DNA of 13,953 bases from Kuafuiihalomonas sp964477875 (GTDB lineage Bacteria; Myxococcota; Kuafuiibacteriia; Kuafuiibacteriales; Kuafuiibacteriaceae). The notes under the pieces were generated by a model. It was given only the letters and a program-made list of their open reading frames with translations. It made no database searches and was not told the DNA's origin. The DNA lies in assembly GCA_964477875.1 (NCBI GenBank), contig CAYZFR010000103.1, forward strand, positions 1 through 13,953. Reading direction: 5' to 3'. The translations under genes and the position numbers were made by a program. Below are positions 1 to 6,167 of this stretch, in pieces. Numbering within the stretch: the first letter of the stretch is position 1; each line of letters starts with the position of its first letter.

Positions 1-90
1 GATCGGGCGAAGGGCGGCCGGAATTCTTCAAGGTTTTGCTGACTCAGGACACTAGCGCCCGGGAAAGGAGCGGCGGACCAGCCGGGCTTT

Positions 91-120
91 ACCTAGGGTG
101 CGTGCAGCACCTCCCTAGGT
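91..120. promoter_or_regulatory. Inverted repeat upstream of the dksA-like gene
   Basis: Perfect 8-bp arms ACCTAGGG (91-98) and CCCTAGGT (113-120) enclose a 14-base centre. An alternative inner stem pairs GGTGC (97-101) with GCACC (107-111), so single-stranded DNA or RNA could form a stem of about 11 bp with a three-base bulge. It ends two bases before the proposed -35 hexamer of the next gene, centred near -52 of the predicted transcription start. An operator or activator site is therefore more likely than a transcript element. No T-tract follows, which argues against an intrinsic terminator. The binding protein is unknown. Confidence 0.45.
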
Positions 121-122
121 CG

Positions 123-151
123 TTGGTTGGCCGTGCCGAAAGTGATATGAC
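123..151 (+). promoter_or_regulatory. Putative sigma70-type promoter of the dksA-like gene
   Basis: TTGGTT (123-128), a 17-bp spacer and TATGAC (146-151), with an extended -10 TG at 143-144. The predicted start is near 158, giving a leader of about 28 bases that holds the purine-rich AAGAAAGG (165-172) ahead of the ATG at 186. Assigned from spacing and consensus only. Confidence 0.35.
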
Positions 152-185
152 TCCGGCTCGCTGCAAGAAAGGCCCGATTCGACAC

Positions 186-587
186 ATGGCCACTCGAACT
201 CGACGTATCGAAAAAGAAAAACCGCTCACCAAGAAGGAGCTGGAGCACTTCAAGCAACGGCTCACCGAGCTCCGAGAAGAAGTGAAAGAGCGCATCCGAG
301 ACCGGGCGAGCACGGCGCGGGTCGACGACAACGATCTCATCGAGGAAATGGACCAAGCCAATCGCGCCACCGAAGAGGCCTTCAACATGCGCCTGCTGGA
401 CAAGGAGGTGAAGCTCCTCCGCGAGATCGAGAGCGCCATCGCCAAGTTCGAAGAAGGCACCTACGGCCTCTGCGAAGGCACCGAGGAGCCCATCGAGCGC
501 CGTCGCCTCGAAGCCCGACCCTGGACGCGCTACTCCGTCGCCTACAAGGAGCAGTTGGAGCGCGAGAAGAAGGGCCGGGCGCGCTAG
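186..587 (+). CDS. DksA/TraR-family transcription regulator with degenerate zinc finger
   Basis: A 133-residue protein. Family members reach into the RNA polymerase secondary channel with a coiled-coil tip and tune initiation, often together with ppGpp. Residues 12-90 are two long charged helices. At the tip E53-E-M-D-Q-A58 aligns with the DxxDxA tip of E. coli DksA, the first Asp replaced by Glu and the second Asp and the Ala kept. The C-terminal segment (YGLCEGTEEPIERRRLEARP, 93-112) clearly matches the family, but only one Cys (C96) of the usual C4 finger remains. The others are replaced by Thr, Ser and Ala, as in YteA-like members. I chose the ATG at 186 because the frame is open further upstream but that extension has no family resemblance, and AAGAAAGG (165-172) can serve as ribosome binding site. 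Whether it acts through ppGpp cannot be told from sequence. Confidence 0.85.
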   Translation: MATRTRRIEKEKPLTKKELEHFKQRLTELREEVKERIRDRASTARVDDNDLIEEMDQANRATEEAFNMRLLDKEVKLLREIESAIAKFEEGTYGLCEGTEEPIERRRLEARPWTRYSVAYKEQLEREKKGRAR

Positions 588-591
588 GGGG

Positions 592-611
592 GGGGACCTC
601 TGGCGGTCCCC
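592..611. terminator. GC hairpin between convergent genes
   Basis: Perfect 7-bp stem GGGGACC (592-598) and GGTCCCC (605-611) with a 6-base loop, preceded by a run of nine G (587-595). It lies between the stop of the dksA-like gene (ends 587) and the stop of the leftward sensor kinase (614), the usual place for a shared bidirectional terminator. Neither side has a T-tract, so termination would be non-canonical or the hairpin may simply protect 3' ends. Confidence 0.5.
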
Positions 612-613
612 GG

Positions 614-1834
614 TCAGGGCAGGCGGACTTCGATCCCGAGGCCGGGACCGCGATGAGGGCGGAAGGGGCCTCGAGCGGGGCGGGCTTCGATACTGCCGCC
701 CTGGAACTCGATGATCTGACGAACCACCATCAGACCAAGCCCCCAGCCTTCGGCTGCATGGGGCCGGGCGCGATGGAAGGCTTCGAATATCCGCTCTCGG
801 TCTCGCTCGTCCACTCCCGGTCCGTCGTCCTCGAAGACGAAGCCTGATTCGTCGAAGAGGATTCGGACCTCGACCTCCGGACCGCCGTACTTCAGGGCGT
901 TGTCCAACAGGTTGCGAAACAAGCGCTCCATCTGGGGTCGATGGGCGGCAAGCCGGTAGCGGCCCTCGATCGAAACTTCTAGGCCGCACACATCGGCCGC
1001 CGCTCGGGCTACCTCGCTCAACTCCAGCTCCTCCCGCGGCCGTTCCTCCCACGAGGCTCTGGCCACCGAGAACAGCTCCGACAGAAGACGCTCCACCGCT
1101 TCCACGTCCTCTTCCATCGCGTCCAGGCGGGCCGCTGAAGGCTCGGTCGAGTCCCGGAGAAGCTCGATCTCGAGCCGCAGGCGAGCGAGGGGCGTGCGCA
1201 GCTCGTGGCTGATCCCGGTCATCAGGCTGCGCTCCGCCTTCAGCATCCGGTCGACCCGGTCCGCCATCCGATTGAACGCGCCGGCTGCTTGCCGCAGCTC
1301 GGGGTTCTTGTCCCGCGGGAGGCGATGGCTCAGCTCCCCACTCGCCATTCGATCCATCGCGCCCACCGTCACCCGCAGGGGGCGGGTGACACGGCCGGCC
1401 AGCCACCAGCTGATGAGGGCCAGGGCCATGGCCAGGAGTCCGAGCAAGCCGACCAGGCGACGGCGCACCCGGTCGCCCCCCACATCGTCGCGGATCGCGA
1501 GCCACCCGAGCCTCGTCTCGACCACCACCTCCAAGCCACGCCGCCCCCGACAGATCTGGACCGGCGCCCCACGCCGGCCGAAGGCGCGACAGCGCTCCGC
1601 TGGCGGGGCTTGGGCCCGCTGCTCGAGACGGATGTCGTGCAGCCGCTGGAGCTCCCCGAGGTCGAGGCCCCGATCCACGTCCCTGGCGATGCGCACCGCC
1701 TCTCGAACGTGCAGGCGGCGAACGTGCTCGAAGAAGGGGCCGAGAATGGCTTGGCTCGACACGGTCCAGGCCGCGACCAAGCCACCGAAACTGACCGCGA
1801 ACAGAAGCAGGGCGAGCCGCAGCCGCAGGCTCAC
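614..1834 (-). CDS. Membrane sensor histidine kinase (HAMP, CpxA/RstB-like layout)
   Basis: A 406-residue sensor kinase, partner of the response regulator directly upstream. Transmembrane segments lie at about 5-29 and 126-146 and enclose a periplasmic domain of about 95 residues with two Cys (C82, C95). A HAMP linker follows (148-200), starting at the typical RPL. The DHp helix contains GISHELRTPL with phospho-acceptor His210. The ATPase domain has the N box (RNLLDNALKYG, 307-317), the G1 box (DDGPG, 336-340), an F-box-like IFEAF (349-353) and the G2 box (GWGLGLMVV, 363-371), so it should be active. The GTG start overlaps the regulator's stop as GTGA, implying translational coupling. It is last in a spy-like/regulator/kinase operon. 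The signal is unknown; the partner gene suggests envelope stress or metal. Confidence 0.95.
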   Translation of the reverse strand: MSLRLRLALLLFAVSFGGLVAAWTVSSQAILGPFFEHVRRLHVREAVRIARDVDRGLDLGELQRLHDIRLEQRAQAPPAERCRAFGRRGAPVQICRGRRGLEVVVETRLGWLAIRDDVGGDRVRRRLVGLLGLLAMALALISWWLAGRVTRPLRVTVGAMDRMASGELSHRLPRDKNPELRQAAGAFNRMADRVDRMLKAERSLMTGISHELRTPLARLRLEIELLRDSTEPSAARLDAMEEDVEAVERLLSELFSVARASWEERPREELELSEVARAAADVCGLEVSIEGRYRLAAHRPQMERLFRNLLDNALKYGGPEVEVRILFDESGFVFEDDGPGVDERDRERIFEAFHRARPHAAEGWGLGLMVVRQIIEFQGGSIEARPARGPFRPHRGPGLGIEVRLP

Positions 1835-2511
1835 GGCTTGGTCACCATGTAGCCGACGCCGCGGATCGTCTTCAGGAGCCGGGGACGCCGGGGATCGTCT
1901 CCCAGCTTTCGTCGGATGTGGCTAATGTGCACGTCGATGGAGCGATCGAAGGCCGCAAAGTCCGTGCCCCGGGCCCGCTCCATGAGGCCGTCCCGAGGCA
2001 CGACTCGGCCCGCCGACTGCACCAGCACCCGCAGCAGGTCGAACTCGGTGGACGTCAGCTCGATCTCGCGTCCGCCGACGTGGACGCGACGAGCGCCGAG
2101 ATCGAGCCGCAGCTCTTTAGCCTCCAGAACCTCGCCCTCCACGCCCTCCTCGCCTCGACTTCGGCGGAGCACTGCCCGCATCCGGGCCAGGAGCTCACGG
2201 GGATTGAAGGGCTTGGGGAGGTAGTCGTCGGCGCCGAGCTCCAGACCCACGATCCGGTCCGTTTCTTCACCCTTCGCGGTGAGCATGATGATCGGGACCT
2301 CGGACCGGCTGCGGATTCGACGGCAGGTCTCCAGTCCGTCCATCCCCGGCATCATCAGGTCGAGGATCACGAGCGCCGGTGGAGTTTCGGCCAAGGCGGC
2401 CAGGCCCGCCGCCCCGTCCGGGACGGCGCGGACCTGGAAGCCCTGCCGCGTGAGATACTCGTCCAAGAGCTCACGCAATCGCTGGTCGTCGTCGACGACC
2501 AATACGCTCAT
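1831..2511 (-). CDS. OmpR/CpxR-family response regulator
   Basis: A 226-residue two-domain regulator. The receiver (1-118) has the acidic pocket D7-D9, phospho-acceptor Asp51 in VILDLMMPG, Thr78 (LTAK) and Lys100 (LPKPF). The C-terminal winged helix (about 128-224) has the ELTSTEFDLL element and a recognition region FDRSIDVHISHIRRKL resembling CpxR and RstA. The ATG at 2511 lies in an ATGA overlap with the upstream spy-like gene and puts VLVVDDD at the N terminus as expected. The frame stays open to 2979, but that longer reading only runs antiphase through the spy-like gene. The stop overlaps the kinase start. By layout it should be phosphorylated by the adjacent kinase. Candidate targets are the direct repeats upstream of the operon (3023-3058), which would give autoregulation. 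Confidence 0.95.
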   Translation of the reverse strand: MSVLVVDDDQRLRELLDEYLTRQGFQVRAVPDGAAGLAALAETPPALVILDLMMPGMDGLETCRRIRSRSEVPIIMLTAKGEETDRIVGLELGADDYLPKPFNPRELLARMRAVLRRSRGEEGVEGEVLEAKELRLDLGARRVHVGGREIELTSTEFDLLRVLVQSAGRVVPRDGLMERARGTDFAAFDRSIDVHISHIRRKLGDDPRRPRLLKTIRGVGYMVTKP

Positions 2512-2963
2512 CGCATTTCGCGGTTCAGCCAACGGTCGACCTTGTCCTGAAGCTGCGAACGCTGCTCCGGGGTCAAGGTCTGCTCGATGGACAGGAACAC
2601 GTCCACCGCCTCGTGGGCCAGCGCTACCCGCTGGGCCGCCATCTCGTCCAGCTTCGCATGCATCGCGTCGCCGTCCACCCTGTCCTCGACCACCGCGGCG
2701 ACGAGGGACTTGGCCTGAGCCCGATGGTCCTTCATCAGCCTCCGCCCCTCCTCGCGGACCCCGCGGCTGGCCTTGACGAGCGCGATCTCCTGCGCCTCGG
2801 TCAGGTTCATGGCCCGCAGCATTCGATGAAGGCCTCGGCCCATGCCGAAGCCGGGGACGCCTCGGCCGTGAGCCCGGGGCCCGTTGGCCCGGGCGAGGGA
2901 GGCGCCCCCGAGGCAGGCGGCCATGCATCCGAGAGCGAGTGTCTTTTTCCAACTGAAGTTCAT
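2508..2963 (-). CDS. Spy/CpxP-like periplasmic protein (LTxxQ motifs)
   Basis: A 151-residue exported protein. Residues 1-26 form a signal peptide ending SLARA, a good signal-peptidase I site; the Cys residues at 13 and 17 do not sit in a convincing lipobox. The mature part has a Gly/Arg/His-rich stretch (28-48), then helices with the two family hallmarks LTEAQ (54-58) and LTPEQR (130-135). In the Spy/CpxP/CnrX group such proteins act as periplasmic chaperones, as inhibitors of their sensor kinase, or as metal sensors. This one is first in an operon with a two-component pair, so a feedback or ligand-sensing role towards the kinase is a reasonable inference. A Shine-Dalgarno AAGGA (complement of 2971-2975) lies 7 bases before the ATG. 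The stop overlaps the regulator start as ATGA. The gene stays untitled because sequence cannot separate Spy from CpxP or a metal sensor. Confidence 0.85.
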   Translation of the reverse strand: MNFSWKKTLALGCMAACLGGASLARANGPRAHGRGVPGFGMGRGLHRMLRAMNLTEAQEIALVKASRGVREEGRRLMKDHRAQAKSLVAAVVEDRVDGDAMHAKLDEMAAQRVALAHEAVDVFLSIEQTLTPEQRSQLQDKVDRWLNREMR

Positions 2964-3016
2964 GATGTCGTCCTTCCACGCTTCATCCTGGGTCCCGAAT
3001 GCAAAGGCGGAACGAC

Positions 3017-3060
3017 GATTTACCGAAGAAGGCTGGCCGATTCCGAAGAAGTCCGAAGGG
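3017..3060 (-). promoter_or_regulatory. Tandem repeats and possible promoter upstream of the spy-like operon
   Basis: On the + strand CCGAAGAAG occurs at 3023-3031 and again at 3043-3051, exactly 20 bp apart. A partial copy CCGAAGGGG follows at 3053-3061, 10 bp further. OmpR-family regulators bind direct repeats spaced by about one or two helical turns, so this is a candidate autoregulatory site. TAAATC (complement of 3017-3022) could be a -10 hexamer with a start near 3010, but I see no good -35, which would suit a promoter needing an activator. Function is inferred from position and spacing. Confidence 0.35.
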
Positions 3061-3075
3061 GCATCGGCTTCGAGC

Positions 3076-5514
3076 TCAGCCGTCCAGAATGGACCGAATC
3101 TTCTGGGCGAGCTGCTCGGGCCGGAAAGGCTTTGGCAAGAACTGCATCTTTGGGTTGCGGGTGCTCACGGTCAGCGACTCTTCGGTGTAGCCCGACATGA
3201 AGAGCGCCTTCATCTGCGGTCGAGCCTCCAGGAGCAGTCCCGAGAGCTGGGTTCCGCTCATCTGCGGCATGACGACGTCGGTGAGAAGAAGATGGATGGG
3301 CTCGGGGAAGCTTCCCGCGACGCGCAGGGCCTCGCTTCCGTTCCGAGCCTGGAGCACCCGGTAGCCCATGTGCTCGAGGAATCGCCGGGAGACGTCCCGA
3401 ACGATGGCCTCGTCCTCGACCAAGAGGATCGTCTCCGATCCCCGCGCCTCCGGCGGCATCTCGGGCAGGGCCCGCTCCGGTTGTCCTCGAAGTCGGGGCA
3501 GCAGGACTCTAAAGCAGGTGCCCGTCCCGCCGGTGCTGAGGATGTCGATGCTCCCGCCGTGCTGGTTCACGATGCCGTGGCAGGTCGCCAGGCCAAGGCC
3601 GGTCCCCTTGCCCTGAGGTTTGGTGGTGAAGAAGGGATCGAAGACCTGGTGCCGGTACTCGGAAGGGATGCCGGTCCCGGTGTCGGTGACCAGAAGCTGA
3701 AGATAGGGGCCCGGCCTCATCCCCGCGGCGCTCGCCTCCTCGGGACCGTAGTCGATCTTCTCGGCCTGCAGATGGATCGAACCGCCGTTGGGCATGGCGT
3801 CGCGGGCGTTGAGGACCAGGTTCATCACCACCTGCTCGAGCTGAGCGGGATCGATCATGACGCAGGCGTCTTCGCTGTCAGGCACCGTGACCAACTCGAC
3901 GTTCTCCTCCAGGACGCGGCGGAGCATCTGGTCGAGACGGATGAGGGTCTCGTCTACCGAGACGAGCTGGCTCGTCGCTTGGTCCTTTCGAGCGAACATC
4001 AGCAGCTGGTTCGCCAGTCGCGCCCCCCGGCCGGCCGCCTCCGTTACCTGGTCCAAGTCCTCCAGCGCCTGGGGGTCGTGGACTTCCGAGCGGGCGAGAT
4101 CGACGGAGCCCAGGATCGCGGTCAGGATGTTGTTGAAGTCGTGAGCGACACCGCCGGCAAGGCGGCCCATGCTCTCCAGGCGCTGGCTCTGGAGCAACTT
4201 CTCCTCGAGGGTCCGTTGGTCGGTCACGTCCCGGGCCACCCACAGCACCCGGTGGGCGCCGCGCGGCCCGAAACGACGGGCCTGAGTCGAGAACAGCGCC
4301 GTCTCCGAAGCCCACTCCAGCGAATATTCCACCCGCTGCACTTCGTCGCTCTGCAGCGCGAGGGCGATCGTCGACTCGAACAGGTTCGCCGTGCCCTCGT
4401 TGAATAGGGCGGACACCGGGCGCCCCACGCCATCCGGGCCGGGGTGGAAGGGCGAGGCCGCCGGATCCGAGCAGATCTCTTCCAGCTTGAAGTCCGAGGA
4501 AAAGATCAAAACGACCTCCGGGATGGCCCGGAGTACGCTCTGGTAGCGATCCTCTTTGGCCTGCATCTCGGCGTAGGAACGCAGGTTCGAGATCCCGTCC
4601 GACACGCGGCGGCCGATCTCGGCCAGCAGCCAGCGCTCGTCGATGGTCCACTCCCGGTCGAAGGATGACTGGTGAATGAGGAGCCAGGCCGGTCCAGCGG
4701 GCAGCCCGCGCAGGCTGACCCAGACCTCGGAACCGGTGGCGGGAGCGGGGGAGCGCCCATTGCCCTGGTCCATTCCCATCTCGGCCGAGAAGGTGCTCAC
4801 GGCGAAGCGCTGCCAGCGCAGCACCAGACGCTCGCGTACCTCGGGTGAGAGGTGGGTGAGCGTCCGAAAGCGTTCCGCGGACAGGCCGAGGCCGTGGACG
4901 ACCCCGAGGCCATCCTCACCGTTCTGCAAGACCGCCACCGCATCGCAGGCGAAGGTATCTTGCGCGAGCTCGCACACCCGGGCCAAAACATCCTGCAAGT
5001 CCTCCGAGGCCTCCATGAGGTCGTAGAGCCGGTCCAGGGTCCGGACCTCGAAGGTCCGCTGCTCCGCCTTCATGGCTTCGAAGCGGGTCAGAAAGAGATT
5101 GGTGAAGGCGATGCCGAGCACCGTCAGGGCGCTCGCCACCGAGGCGTCGGTCTCGACCTGCAGCTCCAGGGCGAGGGCGCCCAGGCACTGATTTCGGGCC
5201 ATCATCGGGGTGACGTGGAGCCAACCTCCGCCGAAGGGGGTCCAAAGGCTCTCCCCCCGGTCGAGCCGAGCTCGGAGCTTGGGTTCCCGGGCCAGCTCGG
5301 GGAGCGGGAGGTCTTCGGTCCCGGGGCGGCGCCACTCGAAGGCCATCGAGTGTCCACCGAAGGATTCGAAGACCTGAACCGAGCTGCGGCTCGCGTCCGA
5401 GCCTTCCCCTACGAGCCGGAGGGCCTCGTGGATCACGTCGTCGAGGGCTTCGGGCCCGCTGGTCTGAATGCGTGCGCAGATCTCGTGGACGGCGCGATCG
5501 AGAGCTCGAGTCAT
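3076..5514 (-). CDS. Soluble hybrid histidine kinase: GAF-GAF-PAS-DHp-ATPase-receiver
   Basis: An 812-residue cytoplasmic kinase with no signal peptide or membrane segment. In order: a GAF-like region (about 20-148), a second GAF-like region (about 165-310), a short helix, PAS (about 323-436), a DHp helix with GGVAHDFNNIL (phospho-acceptor His458), an ATPase domain with N box (NLVLNARDAM, 565-574), G1 (DTGTGIP, 611-617), F box (FDPFFTTK, 625-632) and G2 (GKGTGLGLAT, 635-644), then a C-terminal receiver (695-810). The receiver keeps E700/D701, phospho-acceptor Asp746 in LLLTDVVMP, Ser774 and Lys795. All catalytic boxes are intact. There is no output domain, so phosphate must pass to a separate protein or the receiver regulates the kinase. 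The ATG overlaps the upstream STAS-like gene as ATGA; that start puts a compact helical segment at the N terminus. GAF assignments rest on pattern and predicted fold. Confidence 0.92.
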   Translation of the reverse strand: MTRALDRAVHEICARIQTSGPEALDDVIHEALRLVGEGSDASRSSVQVFESFGGHSMAFEWRRPGTEDLPLPELAREPKLRARLDRGESLWTPFGGGWLHVTPMMARNQCLGALALELQVETDASVASALTVLGIAFTNLFLTRFEAMKAEQRTFEVRTLDRLYDLMEASEDLQDVLARVCELAQDTFACDAVAVLQNGEDGLGVVHGLGLSAERFRTLTHLSPEVRERLVLRWQRFAVSTFSAEMGMDQGNGRSPAPATGSEVWVSLRGLPAGPAWLLIHQSSFDREWTIDERWLLAEIGRRVSDGISNLRSYAEMQAKEDRYQSVLRAIPEVVLIFSSDFKLEEICSDPAASPFHPGPDGVGRPVSALFNEGTANLFESTIALALQSDEVQRVEYSLEWASETALFSTQARRFGPRGAHRVLWVARDVTDQRTLEEKLLQSQRLESMGRLAGGVAHDFNNILTAILGSVDLARSEVHDPQALEDLDQVTEAAGRGARLANQLLMFARKDQATSQLVSVDETLIRLDQMLRRVLEENVELVTVPDSEDACVMIDPAQLEQVVMNLVLNARDAMPNGGSIHLQAEKIDYGPEEASAAGMRPGPYLQLLVTDTGTGIPSEYRHQVFDPFFTTKPQGKGTGLGLATCHGIVNQHGGSIDILSTGGTGTCFRVLLPRLRGQPERALPEMPPEARGSETILLVEDEAIVRDVSRRFLEHMGYRVLQARNGSEALRVAGSFPEPIHLLLTDVVMPQMSGTQLSGLLLEARPQMKALFMSGYTEESLTVSTRNPKMQFLPKPFRPEQLAQKIRSILDG

Positions 5515-6104
5515 TTTGGAAGAGCGTCCTTGGCTGCGAGCTCGAAGAGCTCGGAGAGAGAGTCCCAAAACACCAGTCGGTGGGGGTCGTCGCACAGCGC
5601 CCGGCAGCGGCCGACGAACTCGGGGTTGGTCACGCCGCTCACGCCCAGGCCGAGCGCCTCGGGCACGCCGAGCCCGCACAGCCCGGCCAAGGTGTGGGCC
5701 AGCGTCTCGTCCTGGACGGCGTTCGAGACCTCCACCACCGCCCACTGCGACCGGCGGCCGATGGCGCGCTGCACGAGGCCCGGCAAGACCTCGTCCAGGA
5801 CGTCGACGTCCTGCTCGCCGGCCAGGAAGACGGTCGTGGTCTGGCCGATGGTGGTGATGGGGACCGCCGCCTGCCGCCTCTCGAGATCGATGGCCCGTTG
5901 GCGATCGACGAGACCCAGCGCATGCGCGTCGATGGCCAGGGCGAGGAGCTCGGCCGGGAGGCGAGCGGCGCGGTCGAGCCACAGGCTCGCCAGGCTCCCG
6001 GCGTGGCCCTCGCTTCGCGCCCAGGTTCCAAGGCGGGTCCGGAGCTCCGGATCCTGGGGTCGGGCGCGCAGCTGCTCCAAGAACTGGCTCGCCTCTTCGC
6101 TCAC
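5511..6104 (-). CDS. RsbR-like STAS-domain protein, partner of the hybrid kinase
   Basis: A 197-residue soluble protein. Residues 1-78 are helical and I do not recognise them. Residues 80-175 fit a STAS domain of the RsbR/RsbS type: PITTIGQTTTVFLAGEQD (82-99) matches the two opening strands ending in a conserved Gly, WAVVEVSNAV (121-130) matches the strand before the phosphorylation loop, and LGLGVSGVTNPEF (151-163) matches the closing strand and turn. At the usual DT/DS phospho-site the sequence reads VQDETLA (130-136), so T134 could be the acceptor. The GTG at 6104 is the only usable start because a TAG lies just upstream in frame; no Shine-Dalgarno is visible. Its stop overlaps the hybrid-kinase start as ATGA, so the two are probably made together. 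A stressosome-like or partner-switch role is inferred. The STAS call is by eye and needs a profile search. Confidence 0.6.
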   Translation of the reverse strand: MSEEASQFLEQLRARPQDPELRTRLGTWARSEGHAGSLASLWLDRAARLPAELLALAIDAHALGLVDRQRAIDLERRQAAVPITTIGQTTTVFLAGEQDVDVLDEVLPGLVQRAIGRRSQWAVVEVSNAVQDETLAHTLAGLCGLGVPEALGLGVSGVTNPEFVGRCRALCDDPHRLVFWDSLSELFELAAKDALPK

Positions 6105-6113
6105 CGGTACGGG

Positions 6114-6144
6114 ACGCTAGCATCGTCCGGCCTTGACCTGCGAA
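6114..6144 (-). promoter_or_regulatory. Possible promoter of the STAS/hybrid-kinase operon
   Basis: Read leftward, TTCGCA (6144 to 6139), a 19-bp spacer and TAGCGT (6119 to 6114, matching TANNNT). The predicted start falls within a few bases of the GTG at 6104, so the message would be nearly leaderless. The -35 candidate lies inside the palindrome at 6135-6154. Confidence 0.3.
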
Positions 6145-6161
6145 TTCGCAGCTCGAACCTT
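6133..6161 (+). promoter_or_regulatory. Predicted leaderless promoter of gshB
   Basis: TTGACC (6133-6138), 17-bp spacer, AACCTT (6156-6161). The -10-like hexamer begins 12 bases before the GTG at 6168, so the predicted start is the first base of the codon. No Shine-Dalgarno is present. The -35 matches the TTGACC seen again before skp. The palindrome at 6135-6154 fills the spacer. Confidence 0.4.
6135..6154. promoter_or_regulatory. 20-bp palindrome in the divergent promoter region
   Basis: CTGCGAATTCGCAG (6138-6151) is a perfect 14-bp palindrome. The two base pairs beyond a single mismatch (6137/6152) also match, giving a 20-bp dyad 6135-6154. It lies between the divergent STAS/hybrid-kinase operon and gshB, occupies the spacer of the gshB promoter and covers the -35 candidate of the opposite promoter. 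That is a typical position for a repressor operator acting on both units. The regulator is unknown. Confidence 0.5.
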
Positions 6162-6167
6162 CCACCC

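Noticed and set aside
62..70. Strong Shine-Dalgarno-like GGAAAGGAG
   Set aside because: No ATG, GTG or TTG follows within a usable distance, and the inverted repeat comes next.
36..185. N-terminal extension of the dksA-like protein to a TTG at 36 or ATG at 147
   Set aside because: The extension has no family resemblance, would run through the inverted repeat and the extended -10, and the ATG at 186 has a purine-rich site upstream.
93..1505. Long open frame on the minus strand running through the dksA-like gene and sensor kinase
   Set aside because: It overlaps two clear genes in another frame, has low-complexity Arg/Pro/Gly-rich composition and no family resemblance; long antisense frames are expected at this GC content.
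2512..2979. N-terminal extension of the response regulator to 2979
   Set aside because: It would read through the spy-like gene out of frame; the receiver motif begins right at the ATG at 2511, which sits in an ATGA overlap.
2884..4407. Long plus-strand open frame opposite the hybrid kinase, and a similar one at 4852-6120
   Set aside because: Both lie antisense to a kinase whose catalytic motifs are all intact; the translations show no domain and arise from GC-rich third positions.
5515..6165. N-terminal extension of the hybrid kinase to 6165
   Set aside because: The added residues are Arg/Pro/Gly-rich and antiphase to the STAS-like gene; the ATGA overlap at 5511-5514 gives a natural start.
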